Source of the DNA: Megaleporinus macrocephalus
Taxonomy: Eukaryota; Chordata; Actinopteri; Characiformes; Anostomidae
Direction: 5' to 3'
NCBI GenBank assembly: GCA_021613375.1
Contig: CM038717.1
Span: 40,795,628-40,859,627 of the forward strand
DNA: 64,000 bases
The notes under the pieces were generated by a model. The model worked only from the letters and a program-made list of their open reading frames with translations, did no database searches and had not been told where the DNA came from. The position numbers were made by a program, and so were the translations under genes. Each line of letters opens with the position of its first letter. Position 1 is the stretch's first letter. Shown one piece after another: positions 35,758 to 48,500 of this stretch.

Positions 35758-37480
35758 ATAATTAATAATATAATAGTTTTAAGAAATGGTTTTGCCCTAA
35801 AATCAATTCTCGGTGAAGGCGTATGTGCAGGTGTACTAAGAAAAAATAGTTAATTAGAAAAGTTTTTGTTATTAGTAATAGTTATTAGTATTATTGTTAT
35901 TAGTAGTTTTGTTATTAGTATTAGTAAATATGTTGGTGATAGCAGCCAGACGTTATTACAAGACATGACTATGAATATCGTCGCTGTCCAATAAAAAACG
36001 AGTATCTCCAGAATTGCAACTTCACAGGAGCGACCAAAAACTTACTTTACTTTCAATGTAAGTCAATGGAACCAGAATTTTTTCCAAGCTGTTTTGGAAG
36101 ATTTCTATTGGTCCATTCATCATGAACTTTTGGCTTCTTCAAATGAAGTAGAGATACATGTTCTTCATTAGACAGTGACGATATGCACATTCCTGAGACA
36201 TTTAAGTTTAAGAAAAGATTTTGACCTAAAATACATTTTTGGTGGAGGGATATGTTCAGGGTGTACTGAAAAATCTAGGGTGAAAAATCTAATGATTTTA
36301 CAAAAAATAGAAACTGGTTACATGACATGATTATTTGTGATTTGGTCTAAAATCCATTCCAGGTGGAGGGATACGTGCAGGGTGCGGACACCTACAGTGA
36401 AACAGTGAAAGTCATTAGGTTACATAATTACACAAACTAAGTTCTGAGAATGTTTATGACAGTTTTGAGAAAGATTTTGGCACAAGATCTATTTTTGGCG
36501 GAGGGATGTGTGCAGGGTGTACTAGGGTGAAATAGTCCCTAGGAAAACTTTTTTTTTTCAGATTTACTGCTGTTTTACTATCAGAATGGACTGAATGTGT
36601 TGGGTGATCGTAATCCATTTTTGGTGGAGGGATACATGCAGGGTGTACTAGGGCAAAGTAGTCCCTAAGAAAACTTTTTCCATCATTCCATCAGAGTTGC
36701 CGATGACCAGACGCCTGAAAAATCAAATGCCTTTACAAAAAATAGAAACTGGTTGCATGACATGATTAAATGTGATATGGTCTAAAATCCATTCCTGGTG
36801 GAGGGATACGTGCAGGGTGCGGACACCTACAAACAGCGAAAGTCATTAGGTTACATAATTACACACTAGGTTCTGAGAATGTTTATCATAGTTTTGAGAA
36901 AGATTGTAGCTAAAAATCTATTTTTGGTGGAAGGATACATGCAATTTTAGTATTGGAGTTGTTCCCAGTATTAGTGATGGTAACCAGACATCTACAAACA
37001 ATGAAAGTCCTTACACAACATGATTATACACACTATGTTTTGAAAAAAGATTTTGGCACAAGATCTGTTTTTAGTGGAGGGATATTTGCAGGGTGTACTA
37101 GGGCAAAATAGTCCCCAATAACAGGGTTTTTTTTTGTTTTTTGGATTTACGGCTGTTTTCGTATTGGAGTTGTTCCCAGTGTTAGTGATGGTAACCAGAC
37201 ATCTACAAACAATGAAAGTCCTTACACAACATGATTATACACATTATGTCTTGGGATGTTTATGAAAGTTTTGAGAAAAGATTTTGACCCAAGATCTAGT
37301 TTCAGTGGAGGGATACGTGCAGGCCAAAATAATCCCCAAGAACACCTTTTCTTTTTTGGATTCACTGGTATTTTACCATCAGAATTGATTACAGTGTTGG
37401 TGATGGTAACCAGACATCTTCAAACAATGAAACTCACATAACACAGACATGTTCACGGAGGGTTTTGGATGGCCCACACT
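35758..37480. repeat. Diverged repeat mosaic in the gcnt4 5' intron
   Basis: Motifs recur every 120-300 bp in the same order: gtgttggtgatggtaaccag, acatctacaaacaatgaaag, gagaaagattttggcac, gtggagggatacgtgcaggg and tgtactagggcaaaatagtc. Landmark gcagggtg occurs near 36256, 36374, 36511, 36638, 36812 and 37089. The ggtgatggtaaccag part matches the end of the MITE at 33302, so the block looks like an old tandem expansion involving that element. Confidence 0.7.
35972..36192. mobile_element. MITE, copy 2 (cgtcaccgtccaatg family)
   Basis: The left terminus is atatcgtcgctgtccaataa. The right terminus on the complement is catatcgtcactgtctaatg then aagaacatgtatctc. The interior carries actttcaatgtaagtcaatg then gaaccaga, the reverse of 30676-30929. 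It sits inside the gcnt4 intron. Confidence 0.75.
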
Positions 37481-37852
37481 GGTGACGGAGAGAAAACTTT
37501 TTATGGAAGCTATTTGAGAAGTTTTCACACAATGAAAATAAGAGAAACACCTAAAATGCTGAATCTGTGTTCAACAACAAAACAAAGCGTCTATACCGGC
37601 ATCCCACTCATCAAGACGCCTGGTTACCATCACCACCACTGTAAGAGGATCCCAGTCTTAGCTTCTTTACACTTAACCGCTCTGCAGTTGTTTACATCCC
37701 AACCACTGAAGTACACAGACGTTTGGAAAGTCCTCTGTGAGGTTCTCCTTTAACAGAGCACAAGGTCTGAGTTTCAGGATCAGAACAAAGTGCAACACAT
37801 CTCAACACAAGCTCAGGTCAGAAGCTCGGAGAGCTCATGTGGTTTGCATTAC

Positions 37853-37920
37853 CTCGCGCCGCTGTAGGTCACTGGCCTTAGGACAATCCATCAGAAGCTT
37901 CTTACAGCTGACATGACAAG
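37853..37920 (-). other. Candidate untranslated exon of gcnt4
   Basis: On the minus strand, a tract tttcattttcactacag is followed by 68 bases and then gcgcgag|gtaatg, a usable donor. The position between the CpG-rich region and the coding exon is right for a 5' UTR exon. Only the splice signals support it. Confidence 0.3.
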
Positions 37921-38089
37921 CTGTAGTGAAAATGAAAGACACCACACAGCTCAGGACGCATCTTCATGAAGATCACTGAGATACAAAACCTATAAATACA
38001 ACAAAGAGCTGATATGATCATGTATGCTCGAGCAGCAACCCTGTTCTTCCTCTACACACTCAGTTTAAATAAGACTGCAGTGATTCACA

Positions 38090-38400
38090 GCTCCTGTGCT
38101 GACCAGGCAACAAGGCAGTGGCTACTTGGGGTCCGCGTGTCCAGCTCCTCTGTTCCAGACGCGCGTCTTCGTGGCAGAAGTTATCCGTGAAGCGCTCGTG
38201 CTGCTCTCGCTCCGCTACTGTAATATAACTCTGAGGGCAGCTCTGAGAAATGCACGCGGGGAGGGGGCGGGGTCAAAGCCTGCAGAAAGAAAAAAACGCA
38301 CTGTAACTTCACTGCATGCTTTTCGCGCGCGGGGGCGACGCACTGAACGAGCCACCTGGGAGACGTCCACGCGCTGAAAAGTTCCACGCGCGCTCCTTTT
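38090..38400 (-). promoter_or_regulatory. CpG-rich promoter candidate for gcnt4
   Basis: A dense CpG block (tgcacgcggggagggggcgg, cttttcgcgcgcgggggcga, ttccacgcgcgctcc) stands out in CpG-poor AT-rich DNA. It contains gggggcgggg, an Sp1-type GC box. It lies about 2.6 kb upstream of the gcnt4 start codon and no other gene is near. Short open frames across it on both strands are by-products of the base composition. Confidence 0.5.
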
Positions 38401-38429
38401 TTTATTCCTCAATTCAAACTAGCGATCAA

Positions 38430-39130
38430 GGGGTTCTAGATAGAGCCAAAAACGGTTCTCTCACTGGTATGACATTTAGCTGGTAACAATAGAAGAACAC
38501 GTTTAGAACCATAAGAAAAGGTTGTATAAAGAACCTTTCTGAGGAATGGTTCTAGATAGCAGCAAAAAGCGCACTGCGCACTCATATCAAGATAACAACA
38601 ATAGAATAACACATTCAGAACTGAATAGAACCTTTTAAAAATAAAAGGTTCTAGATCGCACCAAAAAGTGCTGGCAACAATCTGGCAAAAGTGCTGGTCC
38701 ATAAAAAGGTTCCACAGAGAACGTTCAGAACTTTTCTGTTTGGATATTGTTACGATATTAAACGTGTAACACATTCAGGACCAAGGTTCCTTGAATAACC
38801 GTTCTGAAAATGGTTCTAGATAGCAAGTAGTTAAGATACAAGAACACTTTTTGGTGTTATATGCAATAAAATCTCCATTTAAAGAACAATTTAAGTATGC
38901 AGCGGGTTCTACATAGAAGGTTCTGTGTATGTTTACAAAGGAACCTTTGAAGAAATGTGTTCTTAAAGTATAAAGCTTGATTTTATGACAACAGCTGAAC
39001 ACTTTTTTCGTGCTACATAGAACCATATTGAAACAGGTTCTATATAGAACCATATACAACACCTTCTCTATCAAGCTGAAGAACAATCTGACCATGTAAA
39101 CATTATTTGAAGAACAATCTTTTTTAACCG
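38430..39130. repeat. Dispersed GGTTCT/AGAACC repeat cluster
   Basis: Many direct and inverted copies of ggttct and agaacc, often as ggttctagatagcaccaaaa or gttctatatagaacc. This is a diverged palindromic fish repeat present in several overlapping pieces. Minus-strand open frames here (38436-38774, 38775-39209) have no domains I recognise. Confidence 0.55.
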
Positions 39131-39193
39131 AGTAGACAAAATCTTTTAAACACTGTTCCAGCTTTTGGACAACCTCAGCCCAAGCTTCTATTT

Positions 39194-39358
39194 TGAAGGG
39201 GAACTCCACCGATTTTCCAAAAATTGCTGTATTATTAAACAGTTAATATGTAAACAGAGTCATTCAGAGAGGTTTCCCACTCTAGATACAGTTTACTTAC
39301 CAAACACTGATTTAACTGATAAAGCAGAAATTCTGGGAACTCTGTGAAGTTCCCCTTT
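39194..39358. mobile_element. Short MITE with aaggggaact termini
   Basis: The left end is tgaaggggaactccaccgat. The right end on the complement is ccaaaggggaacttcacaga. About 165 bp, AT-rich and non-coding. Confidence 0.5.
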
Positions 39359-39945
39359 GGCTACAGGTTGCTATTGTTGTTAGGCGGCAGTGACGGCAGC
39401 GTACAGAAACTCGGCTGTTTCTGTTGTAAAACTGTGGTTTTAAATACGAGAAGCGTTTCTTTTCTAAACCAGACACCATAGAAACAACCCCACCGCCCCT
39501 GTGATTACCTGTGTGAGATAAAGGTGAAGAAACTCCTTTGTTTAAAGAGAATAATGAGGAGACTCGGCTGAGCGAGCGGCTGTTATTAGGACTGGTAGCT
39601 GTTAGCATTAGCACAGCCGGCTAAAGCTTTAGGGAATTTAAACTGAAAGCTGGAAGCAGAGACGCTCTGATAAACAACACTGTGGCTCTCACAGAGTTCA
39701 TAACCTCCAGTTTAACACACTTTAGTTTAGTTTAGTCTGTTTATATTTGTTATGTTAGCTTTCTGGGTAACTAACTAACATTTTAAAGTTGTTTTAATGA
39801 CATATTTACGGTTTGGTACTGTCAGTTGCTTAGTAACAGTAGTGATGGGGAGTCGATTCCAAAAGAGTCGATTCTTCGACTTCAGTCGATTCTTGACCAA
39901 TGACTCAAAAAAAAGCTGCAGCTGCGTTCCAAAGTCAGGAGTGCA

Positions 39946-39950
<5 letters not shown>
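39359..39950. other. No gene recognised; possible hAT-like terminus
   Basis: Near 39840 the sequence gtgatggggagtcgattcc with repeated tcgattctt resembles termini of fish hAT-like elements, but no partner end was found. The rest is unassigned. Confidence 0.3.

Positions 39951-40028
<78 letters not shown>
39951..40028. repeat. (TA)39 microsatellite
   Basis: Seventy-eight uninterrupted bases of alternating ta, directly touching the 33-bp array to the right. Confidence 0.98.
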
Positions 40029-40031
<3 letters not shown>

Positions 40032-41470
40032 CAATCCAGGTCTGAGTATAAATACTAACGAGTCCAAGACAGGTCTGAGTATAAATACTAACGAGTCCAA
40101 GAAAGAACTGAGTATAAACACTAACGAGTCCAAGACAGGTCTGAGTATAAATACTAATGAGTCCAATCCAGGTCTGAGTATAAATACTAACGAGTCCAAG
40201 ACAGGTCTGAGTATAAATACTAACAAGTCCAAGACAGGTTTGAGTATAAATACTAACAAGTACAAGACAGGTCTGAGTATAATTACCAATGGGTCCAAAA
40301 CAAGTCCAAGCACAAATACTAAGGAGTCCAAGACAGGTATGAGTATAAATACTAATGAGTCCAAGACAGGTCTGAGTATAAATACTAATGAGTCCAAGAC
40401 AGGTCTGAGTAAATACTAACGAGTCCAAGACAGGTCTGAGTATAAATACTAATGAGTCCAAGACAGGTCTGAGTAAATACTAACGAGTCCAAGACAGGTC
40501 TGAGTATAAATACTAACAAATCCAAGAAAGGTCTGAGTATAAATACTAACAAGTACGAGACAGGTCTGAGTATAAATACTAACAAGTACGAGACAGGTCT
40601 GAATATAATTACTAACGGGTCCAAAACAAGTCAGAGCACAAATACTAACGAGTCCAAGACAGGTCTGAGTATGAATACTAACAAGTACGAGACAGGTCTG
40701 AATATAATTACTAACGGGTCCAAAACAAGTCAGAGCACAAATACTAACGAGTCCAAGACAGGTCTGAGTATGAATACTAACAAGTACGAGACAGGTCTGA
40801 ATATAATTACTAACGGGTCCAAAACAAGTCAGAGCACAAATACTAACGAGTCCAAGACAGGTCTGAGTATGAATACTAACGAGTCCAAGACAGGTCTAAG
40901 TATAAATACTAACGAGTCCAAGACAGGTCTGAGTATGAATACTAACGAGTCCAAGACAGGTCTGAGTATGAATACTAACAAGTACGAGACAGGTCTGAAT
41001 ATAATTACTAACGGGTCCAAAACAAGTCAGAGCACAAATACTAACGAGTCCAAGACAGGTCTGAGTATGAATACTAACAAGTACGAGACAGGTCTGAATA
41101 TAATTACTAACGGGTCCAAAACAAGTCAGAGCACAAATACTAACGAGTCCAAGACAGGTCTGAGTATGAATACTAACGAGTCCAAGACAGGTCTGAGTAT
41201 AAATACTAACGAGTCCAAGACAGGTCTGAGTATAAATACTAACGAGTCCAAGACAGGTCTGAGTATAAATACTAACGAGTCCAAGACAGGTCTGAGTATA
41301 AATACTAACAAGTCCAAGACAGGTCTGAGTATAAATACTAACAAGTCCAAGACAGGTCTGAGTATAAATACTAACAAGTCCAAGACAGGTCTGAGTATAA
41401 ATACTAACAAGTCCAAGACAGGTCTGAGTATAAATACTAACAAGTCCAAGACAAGTCCGAGCTCATATAC
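40029..41470. repeat. 33-bp minisatellite, about 43 copies, with 99-bp higher order
   Basis: The unit is ctgagtataaatactaacga followed by gtccaagacaggt (33 bp). In the middle (about 40530-41160) units alternate in a three-unit pattern: a type with aagtacgagacaggtctgaa, a type with ataattactaacgggtccaa, and a standard unit. The right end is homogeneous (aacaagtcc type). The plus-strand frame 40671-41504 and minus-strand frames are due to the 33-bp period. Confidence 0.95.
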
Positions 41471-42406
41471 TAATGAATATACTATTAAATCCAAGATTAT
41501 ATAAATTGTGAGGCAATATGAACCATTCAGACTCCTCTTAAGTACAGCTCTACTACAATGATCTAAAACTCATTACTGCACACTGGAGCCCAACACCACC
41601 AATTTGAATATTCTGCCAGTCATTGCTTTGTTGTTGTCTATGCAAATGAGCCTTTGCAGAAAGTCCAAAGGCAAAAATATCCAAATAAGAACATTTAAGC
41701 TGATGATTAAGCACCTAGTTCAGAGGCCAAGAACGGCCACGTATTAATATTTAGGGTCACTCTGTAAAATCTCCATCTTCATGCACTGCAGGGCTGATTC
41801 ACATTCTTCTGAACTCAACATGTGTCACAGCTGAGTTCATTTCAGTTGATTTTCTTCGCCAGCTCTGAAGGAGGGCAGCGCCCCCCGGACCAAACAACAT
41901 GGCCTTTCATTTCTGGGGCCTCTGGCTGTCGCCTGCGTAAACGAAGGCTGGACACGTGCCATGTTTTAAAAAAAAATAAAAGGTTGTACTTTCCTGTTTA
42001 TGAAGAACTCTCAGAAACGCTGAAAGACGTTAGCGGATCTTTGCGTTGCTGTTGGAGCTGAATTAATCTCGAGCGCTCAGGAGCAGCGCTCACAGACACG
42101 TGCTGTACTGCTGTTATGCATCATTTCTGATTACTCACCCGTAGCTCACTGAAACACCTGGAGGGACTCTTTGGAAAGAGCTGGTTCTATACTTTCGATA
42201 CTTTCGATGTAAATGGCTGTTGTGTGTTTGAGGTTGATTTTGTGTATTTTTCGCACTGAAACAAAAAGAAAATAAAAGTCTGAAGTGCAGACACTAAGCG
42301 GTTGACACGGAATGGAAATTGAAAGTAAATGAAACAGAAAGTTTGTGAACTTCAAGGTGTTGCTAGTCCTTAACAGTGAGTTTTGGTGTGAACCGGTACA
42401 GAAGTT
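41471..42406. other. Intergenic, no gene recognised
   Basis: Short open frames (41822-42061 +, 42146-42355 -) have no domains I recognise. The stretch 41840-41960 is GC-richer and not repeated in this window; it could be regulatory, but nothing specific is visible. Confidence 0.35.
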
Positions 42407-42450
42407 GTTTACAGTGGTGGTGATAGTAACTAGAGATCACCATGTACACA
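42407..42450 (+). mobile_element. Solitary terminus of the 33302-type MITE
   Basis: Reads gtttacagtggtggtgatag then taactagagatcaccatgta, matching the left end of 33302-33640. A matching opposite end is at 44740-44785, too far for one short element unless large insertions separate them. Confidence 0.5.
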
Positions 42451-42964
42451 CATTGCCACAAGTTTGGACACACCAATCCAGGAGTCTGTCTCAAATCCTA
42501 GTGAGCTCCCTACTTAGGCAACATATTACATCATAGTATGCGCTCCCGACATGTAGACTGTCCCAGTTCTTATATACCTTAAACATGCTGTCTACTGAGA
42601 AACCTTATTTAGACCTGATTTTAAGAAGCATCCTCAGCCGCTAAGACAATCCCATGATGCACCGCAGGCTAATCTAGGAGCAGTGAAGTGGTTTTAAAAT
42701 GTGAGTTATTTTGATTCTCTGGAGTTTTAATGTGTTTCTGGTCATAAAATCACACAAAACAGTATTTTATTATCAACTCTGTAACGAGTCCTTCACCATT
42801 TACACTTTATACTCCAGACATTAGCATTTATGCTAGCAGATTTTTAAGCCTGGCTATTGTTTTGGATGCAGGCCGTTAGCTTAGCAACCAGCTAAACCAC
42901 CGGTGGCGTGCTGCAGTGGGCGGGAACAAGCCGTGACGCAGTCTCTCTCTAACTAGAGCGTCTC

Positions 42965-43147
42965 AGTAATCTGTTTACACACTCACTACCTAGACAGCCT
43001 ACTTACACACTCACTACCTACACAGCCTACTTACACACTCACTACCTAGACAGCCTACTTAGACACTCACTACCTAGACAGCCTACTTACACACTCACTA
43101 CCTAGACAGCCTACTTACACACTCACTACCTAGACAGCCTACTTAGA
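42965..43147. repeat. 28-bp minisatellite, about 6 copies
   Basis: The unit is cacactcactacctagacag then cctactta (28 bp), with acac/gaca variants. Confidence 0.9.
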
Positions 43148-43559
43148 CACTAGGGTTTGAGACAGACCTCAGGTTTTTTCTTATTTGTGAAGAAATATAA
43201 TAGAATAATAGTATGCTAGTATAATAGAAATGATTTCTGAATCAGCTGTTGTTTAAATAATATTAATCATATTAATATTATTATGTTATAGAGAGTTATG
43301 GAAACAATAAAATAAAAATAGTAGGGGGACATACTCACATTTAATTTCAAACAACTCAGTAAACAACTTAGTAAATGCTTTAATGGTGAATTCAGATAAT
43401 TATTATCTGTTCAAACTCCATGATTATCATGCCACACAATTCAGACATTCTAAAAGGTTACTTAACATTTAACGTGGAAATCGATCTGGTTTTAAGTTTA
43501 AAAGTAACTACAGTTAGTCACATTTTTATAATAGTTTTGGTGGTAGATGTATCGTGTTG

Positions 43560-44573
43560 CAGAGATACACTGTAAGCCAAAAGTTTGGACACACCTACCC
43601 AGGTGTACGGATATTCATCCATCCATCATCTACTGCTATTTTAGGGGTCCAGGTTACTGAGGTAGCAGTCTAAGCAGGGAAGCCCAGACCTCCCTCTCTC
43701 CAGCAACCTCCTCTAGCTCCTCCGGGGATACCGAGGCGTTCCCAGGACAACGGAGAAATGTAATCCCTCCAGCATGTCCTGGGTCTCCCCCAGGGTCTCC
43801 TCAGGGTTGGATATTATCTGTCGACTGCCTCCAGAGCCCACGCTGTGTATTGAGGTGAGCCTAACTATATCTCACTGAGAGAGGTTTCTGAGGTTTCTAG
43901 CTGAGAGCCAGTTTCAGTAACCAAGAATCGGAACACCAAGGCCCTCGCCTTCGACTGACACCCGATCCTATTAGCCCCGGACCCCCATTTCTACTCCCAC
44001 AGGAGGATGGACCCATGTAACTCATTCAGGCTAAGCACGGCCAGGCTTCATTGGTGAAATGAAGTGCTCGCCGAGGAGGCCTGACTCCAGGGTGGGGCCC
44101 CAGTGACCCTAGTCCAGGCGAGAGATGCTGAGTCCTTGTTCTTTTGGTGGTCATTAGGGTTTCTTTGGATCACTATTTGTCTGGCCCATCACCCAGGACC
44201 AGTTTGCCTTGGGAGACACTACCAGGGGCCATTGCCCCTGACAACATTGCTCTAGAGATCACGCAAACCCCTTCACCGCGATAAGGTGGTGATCCAAGGA
44301 GGAGTTGTGCTATTTTTAATATTAATAGTGATAATATTAGTGAATAAGTGTCAGAACTATAATGGAATTATTCCTGAAACGGATTAAACATCTGGTTGTG
44401 TTTAAAGAATGTTTAGAGGGTCTTTTAGAAATGAGCTCATTTGCTCTGATGCAGGTTTACATACTTTGAACATTCTGACCATCAGCTTCATGAGGATCAA
44501 AACTCCTTTACAGTTATAAACATATATGTTCAGTTAGATGTGTCCAAACTTGTAGTGTACATGAAACATTGAT
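43560..44573. mobile_element. Tc1-like element ends flanking a nested LINE fragment
   Basis: The left end is acactgtaagccaaaagttt then ggacacacct. The right end on the complement is tgtacactacaagtttggac then acatct. These are the inverted termini of a common fish Tc1 lineage. The DNA between is mostly a LINE fragment (43613-44310), so that element appears to have landed inside the Tc1-like one. Confidence 0.55.
43613..44310 (-). mobile_element. Non-LTR retrotransposon fragment, rearranged
   Basis: Begins catccatccatcatctactg, a complement (gatg)n tail as on RTE/Rex-like LINEs. It continues with ctcctctagctcctccgggg, ataccgaggcgttcccagga and gcatgtcctgggtctccccc, a block found in the reverse strand of fish LINE coding regions. 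Later it has accaaggccctcgccttcga and caccgcgataaggtggtgat, which belong to another part of such elements. No open frame survives. The family is uncertain. Confidence 0.5.
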
Positions 44574-44639
44574 GATAGTAAAATAGAATCTAAATTCTAA
44601 AATCAAATAAATGTTTTTTATGGAAATTTTGTTTTGTAC

Positions 44640-44785
44640 TGCGTTTTTAAATTAGGTTTTAGGCCCAAACCATTAAAAAAATTGTTACTACAGTGTATTT
44701 ATAACCATTTACTGTACTAACTTTCTGTGAGGGAGATTTAAGAGGCGGACTCCTGGTTCCATTTACCACCACTGTGAATGACTCA
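44640..44785 (-). mobile_element. Half of a 33302-type MITE
   Basis: The stretch acagtgtatttataaccatt, ctttctgtgagggagattta, gaggcggactcctggttcca and tttaccaccactgtgaatga follows the right half of 33302-33640 base by base with scattered changes. The left half is missing. Confidence 0.65.
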
Positions 44786-45565
44786 TACTAGTTTTAAGGG
44801 CTGGCAATTTTCCAAAAGCATTAACTCTCTGAGGGGCTGAGCAGAACCTCTGCTTTAGGGAACCAAAACTGATAAGTCCAAAGATCATGTGATTTATAAT
44901 ATGGATGTTGTCAGAAAGTTTAGTTTCTTATGAAACAGGATTTAAAGAGACAGACAGTGTTCGTCACTGTAACATACCAAGATTGCATGTCATGCTGGAC
45001 CATCCATTGTGAGATGTTCATGACAAGAGCAGCTGGTGTTTTTTAAAAAAGGTTGAAAAAAGAGAGAGCTAATAAAAAAAGTTGATATCATAGCGATGAC
45101 GTGTAACAGCTGGCAGTGTTTTGTAAGTTCACATTGTTCTCCATGCCAGTAACTTATACGTGGTCTCTGTTCTCATCAATTTAGCCAAAGTGTTACCCAA
45201 CCTGGCTTCTGCACATCCGCTATCATCCAGCTCCTGCCCTAATCTAACACACCTGATCAAGCCAATGGAGTTTCTCAGGCGCTTGAAAAGCGGTCAGATG
45301 TGCTAATTTAGCCCAGGAACTCTCCAGAAGGGCGGTTCTCCAGGAGCACTCATATCTTAACTTTATGAGTCATTTACAGAGTAGCAGCTGACCACAGCCC
45401 TCCTGCTAAGGAGTTTCACAACTGCCTCATAACTGTACAGCCCCTTCTGAGTGCCATCTGCTCCACTCAAAGGCAGAAGCCCCCAGTAACCAACACAGTC
45501 ACGCAAAAACAAAGAGGGGTGGAACAACTGAAGATCCTGCTGTAGAACTAATGCTATTCTAAAAG
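44786..45565. other. No gene recognised
   Basis: Unique sequence before the 30-bp array. The minus-strand frame 45363-45596 has no recognisable domain. Confidence 0.35.
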
Positions 45566-48500
45566 CTCCACACAGACACTGGGAGACCGTACACACTCCA
45601 CACAGACACTAGAAGACTGTACAGACTCCACACAGACACTGGGAGACCGTACACACTCCACACAGACACTGGGAGACCGTACACACTCCACACAGACACT
45701 AGAAGACTGTACAGACTCCACACAGACACTGGGAGACTGTACAAACTCCACACAGATACTGGGAGACCGTACACACTCCACACAGACACTGGGAGACCGT
45801 ACACACTCCACACAGAAACTAGAAGACTGTACAAACTCCACACAGACACTGGGAGACCATACACACTCCACACAGACACTGGGAGACCGTACACACTCCA
45901 CACAGACACTAGGAGACCATACAAACTCCACACAGACACTGGGAGACCGTACACACTCCACACAGACACTGGGAGACCGTACACACTCCACACAGACACT
46001 GGGAGACCAAACAGACTCCACACAGATACTGGGAGACCGTACACACTCCACACAGACACTGGGAGACCATACACACTCCACACAGACACTGGGAGACCGT
46101 ACACACTCCACACAGACACTGGGAGACCATACACACTCCACACAGACACTGGGAGACCGTACACACTCCACACAGACACTGGGAGACCGTACACACTCCA
46201 CACAGACACTGGGAGACCATACACACTCCACACAGACACTGGGAGACCATACAGACTCCACACAGACACTGGGAGACCATACAGACTCCACACAGACACT
46301 GGGAGACCATAAACACTCCACACAGACACTGGAAGATCATACTAACTCCACACAGACTCTGGGAGACCGTACACACTCCACACAGACACTGGGAGACCGT
46401 ACACACTCCACACAGACACTGGGAGACCATACACACTCCACACAGACACTGGGAGACCATACACACTCCACACAGACACTGGGAGACCATACAGACTCCA
46501 CACAGACACTGGGAGACCATACAGACTCCACACAGACACTGGGAGACCGTACACACTCCACACAGACACTGGGAGACCATACACACTCCACACAGACACT
46601 GGGAGACCATACACACTCCACACAGATACTGGGAGGCCGTACACACTCCACACAGACACTGGGAGACCATACACACTCCACACAGACACTGGGAGACCAT
46701 ACACACTCCACACAGATACTGGGAGACCATACAGACTCCACACAGACACTGGGAGACCAAACAGACTCCACACAGATACTGGGAGACCGTACACACTCCA
46801 CACAGACACTGGGAGACCATACACACTCCACACAGACACTGGGAGACCGTACACACTCCACACAGACACTGGGAGACCATACACACTCCACACAGACACT
46901 GGGAGACCGTACACACTCCACACAGACACTGGGAGACCGTACACACTCCACACAGACACTGGGAGACCATACACACTCCACACAGACACTGGGAGACCAT
47001 ACACACTCCACACAGACACTGGGAGACCATACACACTCCACACAGATACTGGGAGGCCGTACACACTCCACACAGACACTGGGAGACCATACACACTCCA
47101 CACAGACACTGGGAGACCATACACACTCCACACAGATACTGGGAGACCATACAGACTCCACACAGACACTGGGAGACCATACACACTCCATACAGATACT
47201 GGGAGACCATACACACTCCATACAGATACTGGGAGACCGTACACACTCCACACAGACACTGGGAGACCATACACACTCCACACAGATACTGGGAGATCAT
47301 ACACACTCCACACAGACACTGGGAGACCGTACACACTCCACACAGACACTGGGAGACCATACACACTCCACACAGACACTGGGAGACCATACACACTCCA
47401 CACTGACACTGGGAGACCATACACACTCCATACAGATACTGGGAGACCATACACACTCCACACAGATACTGGGAGACCGTACACACTCCACACAGACACT
47501 GGGAGACCATACACACTCCACACAGATACTGGGAGATCATACACACTCCACACAGACACTGGGAGACCGTACACACTCCACACAGACACTGGGAGACCAT
47601 ACACACTCCACACAGACACTGGGAGACCATACACACTCCACACAGACACTGGGAGACCATACACACTCCACACAGACACTGGGAGACCATACACACTCCA
47701 CACAGATACTGGGAGACCATACAGACTCCACACAGACACTGGGAGACCGTACACACTCCACACAGACACTGGGAGACCATACACACTCCATACAGATACT
47801 GGGAGATCATACACACTCCACATAGACACTGGGAGACCGTACACACTCCACACAGACACTGGGAGACCATACACACTCCACACAGATACTGGGAGATCAT
47901 ACACACTCCACACAGACACTGGGAGACCGTACACACTCCACACAGACACTGGGAGACCATACACACTCCACACAGACACTGGGAGACCATACACACTCCA
48001 CACAGACACTGGGAGACCATACACACTCCACACAGACACTGGGAGACCATACACACTCCACACAGACACTGGGAGACCATACACACTCCACACAGATACT
48101 GGGAGATCATACACACTCCACACAGACACTGGGAGACCATACACACTCCATACAGATACTGGGAGATCATACACACTCCACACAGACACTGGGAGACCGT
48201 ACACACTCCACACAGACACTGGGAGACCATACACACTCCACACAGATACTGGGAGATCATACACACTCCACACAGACACTGGGAGACCATACACACTCCA
48301 CACAGACACTGGGAGACCGTACACACTCCACACAGACACTGGGAGACCATACACACTCCACACAGACACTGGGAGACCGTACACACTCCACACAGACACT
48401 GGGAGACCATACACACTCCACACAGACACTGGGAGACCGTACACACTCCACACAGACACTGGGAGACCATACACACTCCACACAGACACTGGGAGACCAT

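Noticed and set aside
40671..41504. 277-codon Asn/Thr/Lys/Ser-repeat frame, adhesin-like in look
   Set aside because: It follows the 33-bp period exactly; opposite-strand frames are open over the same array.
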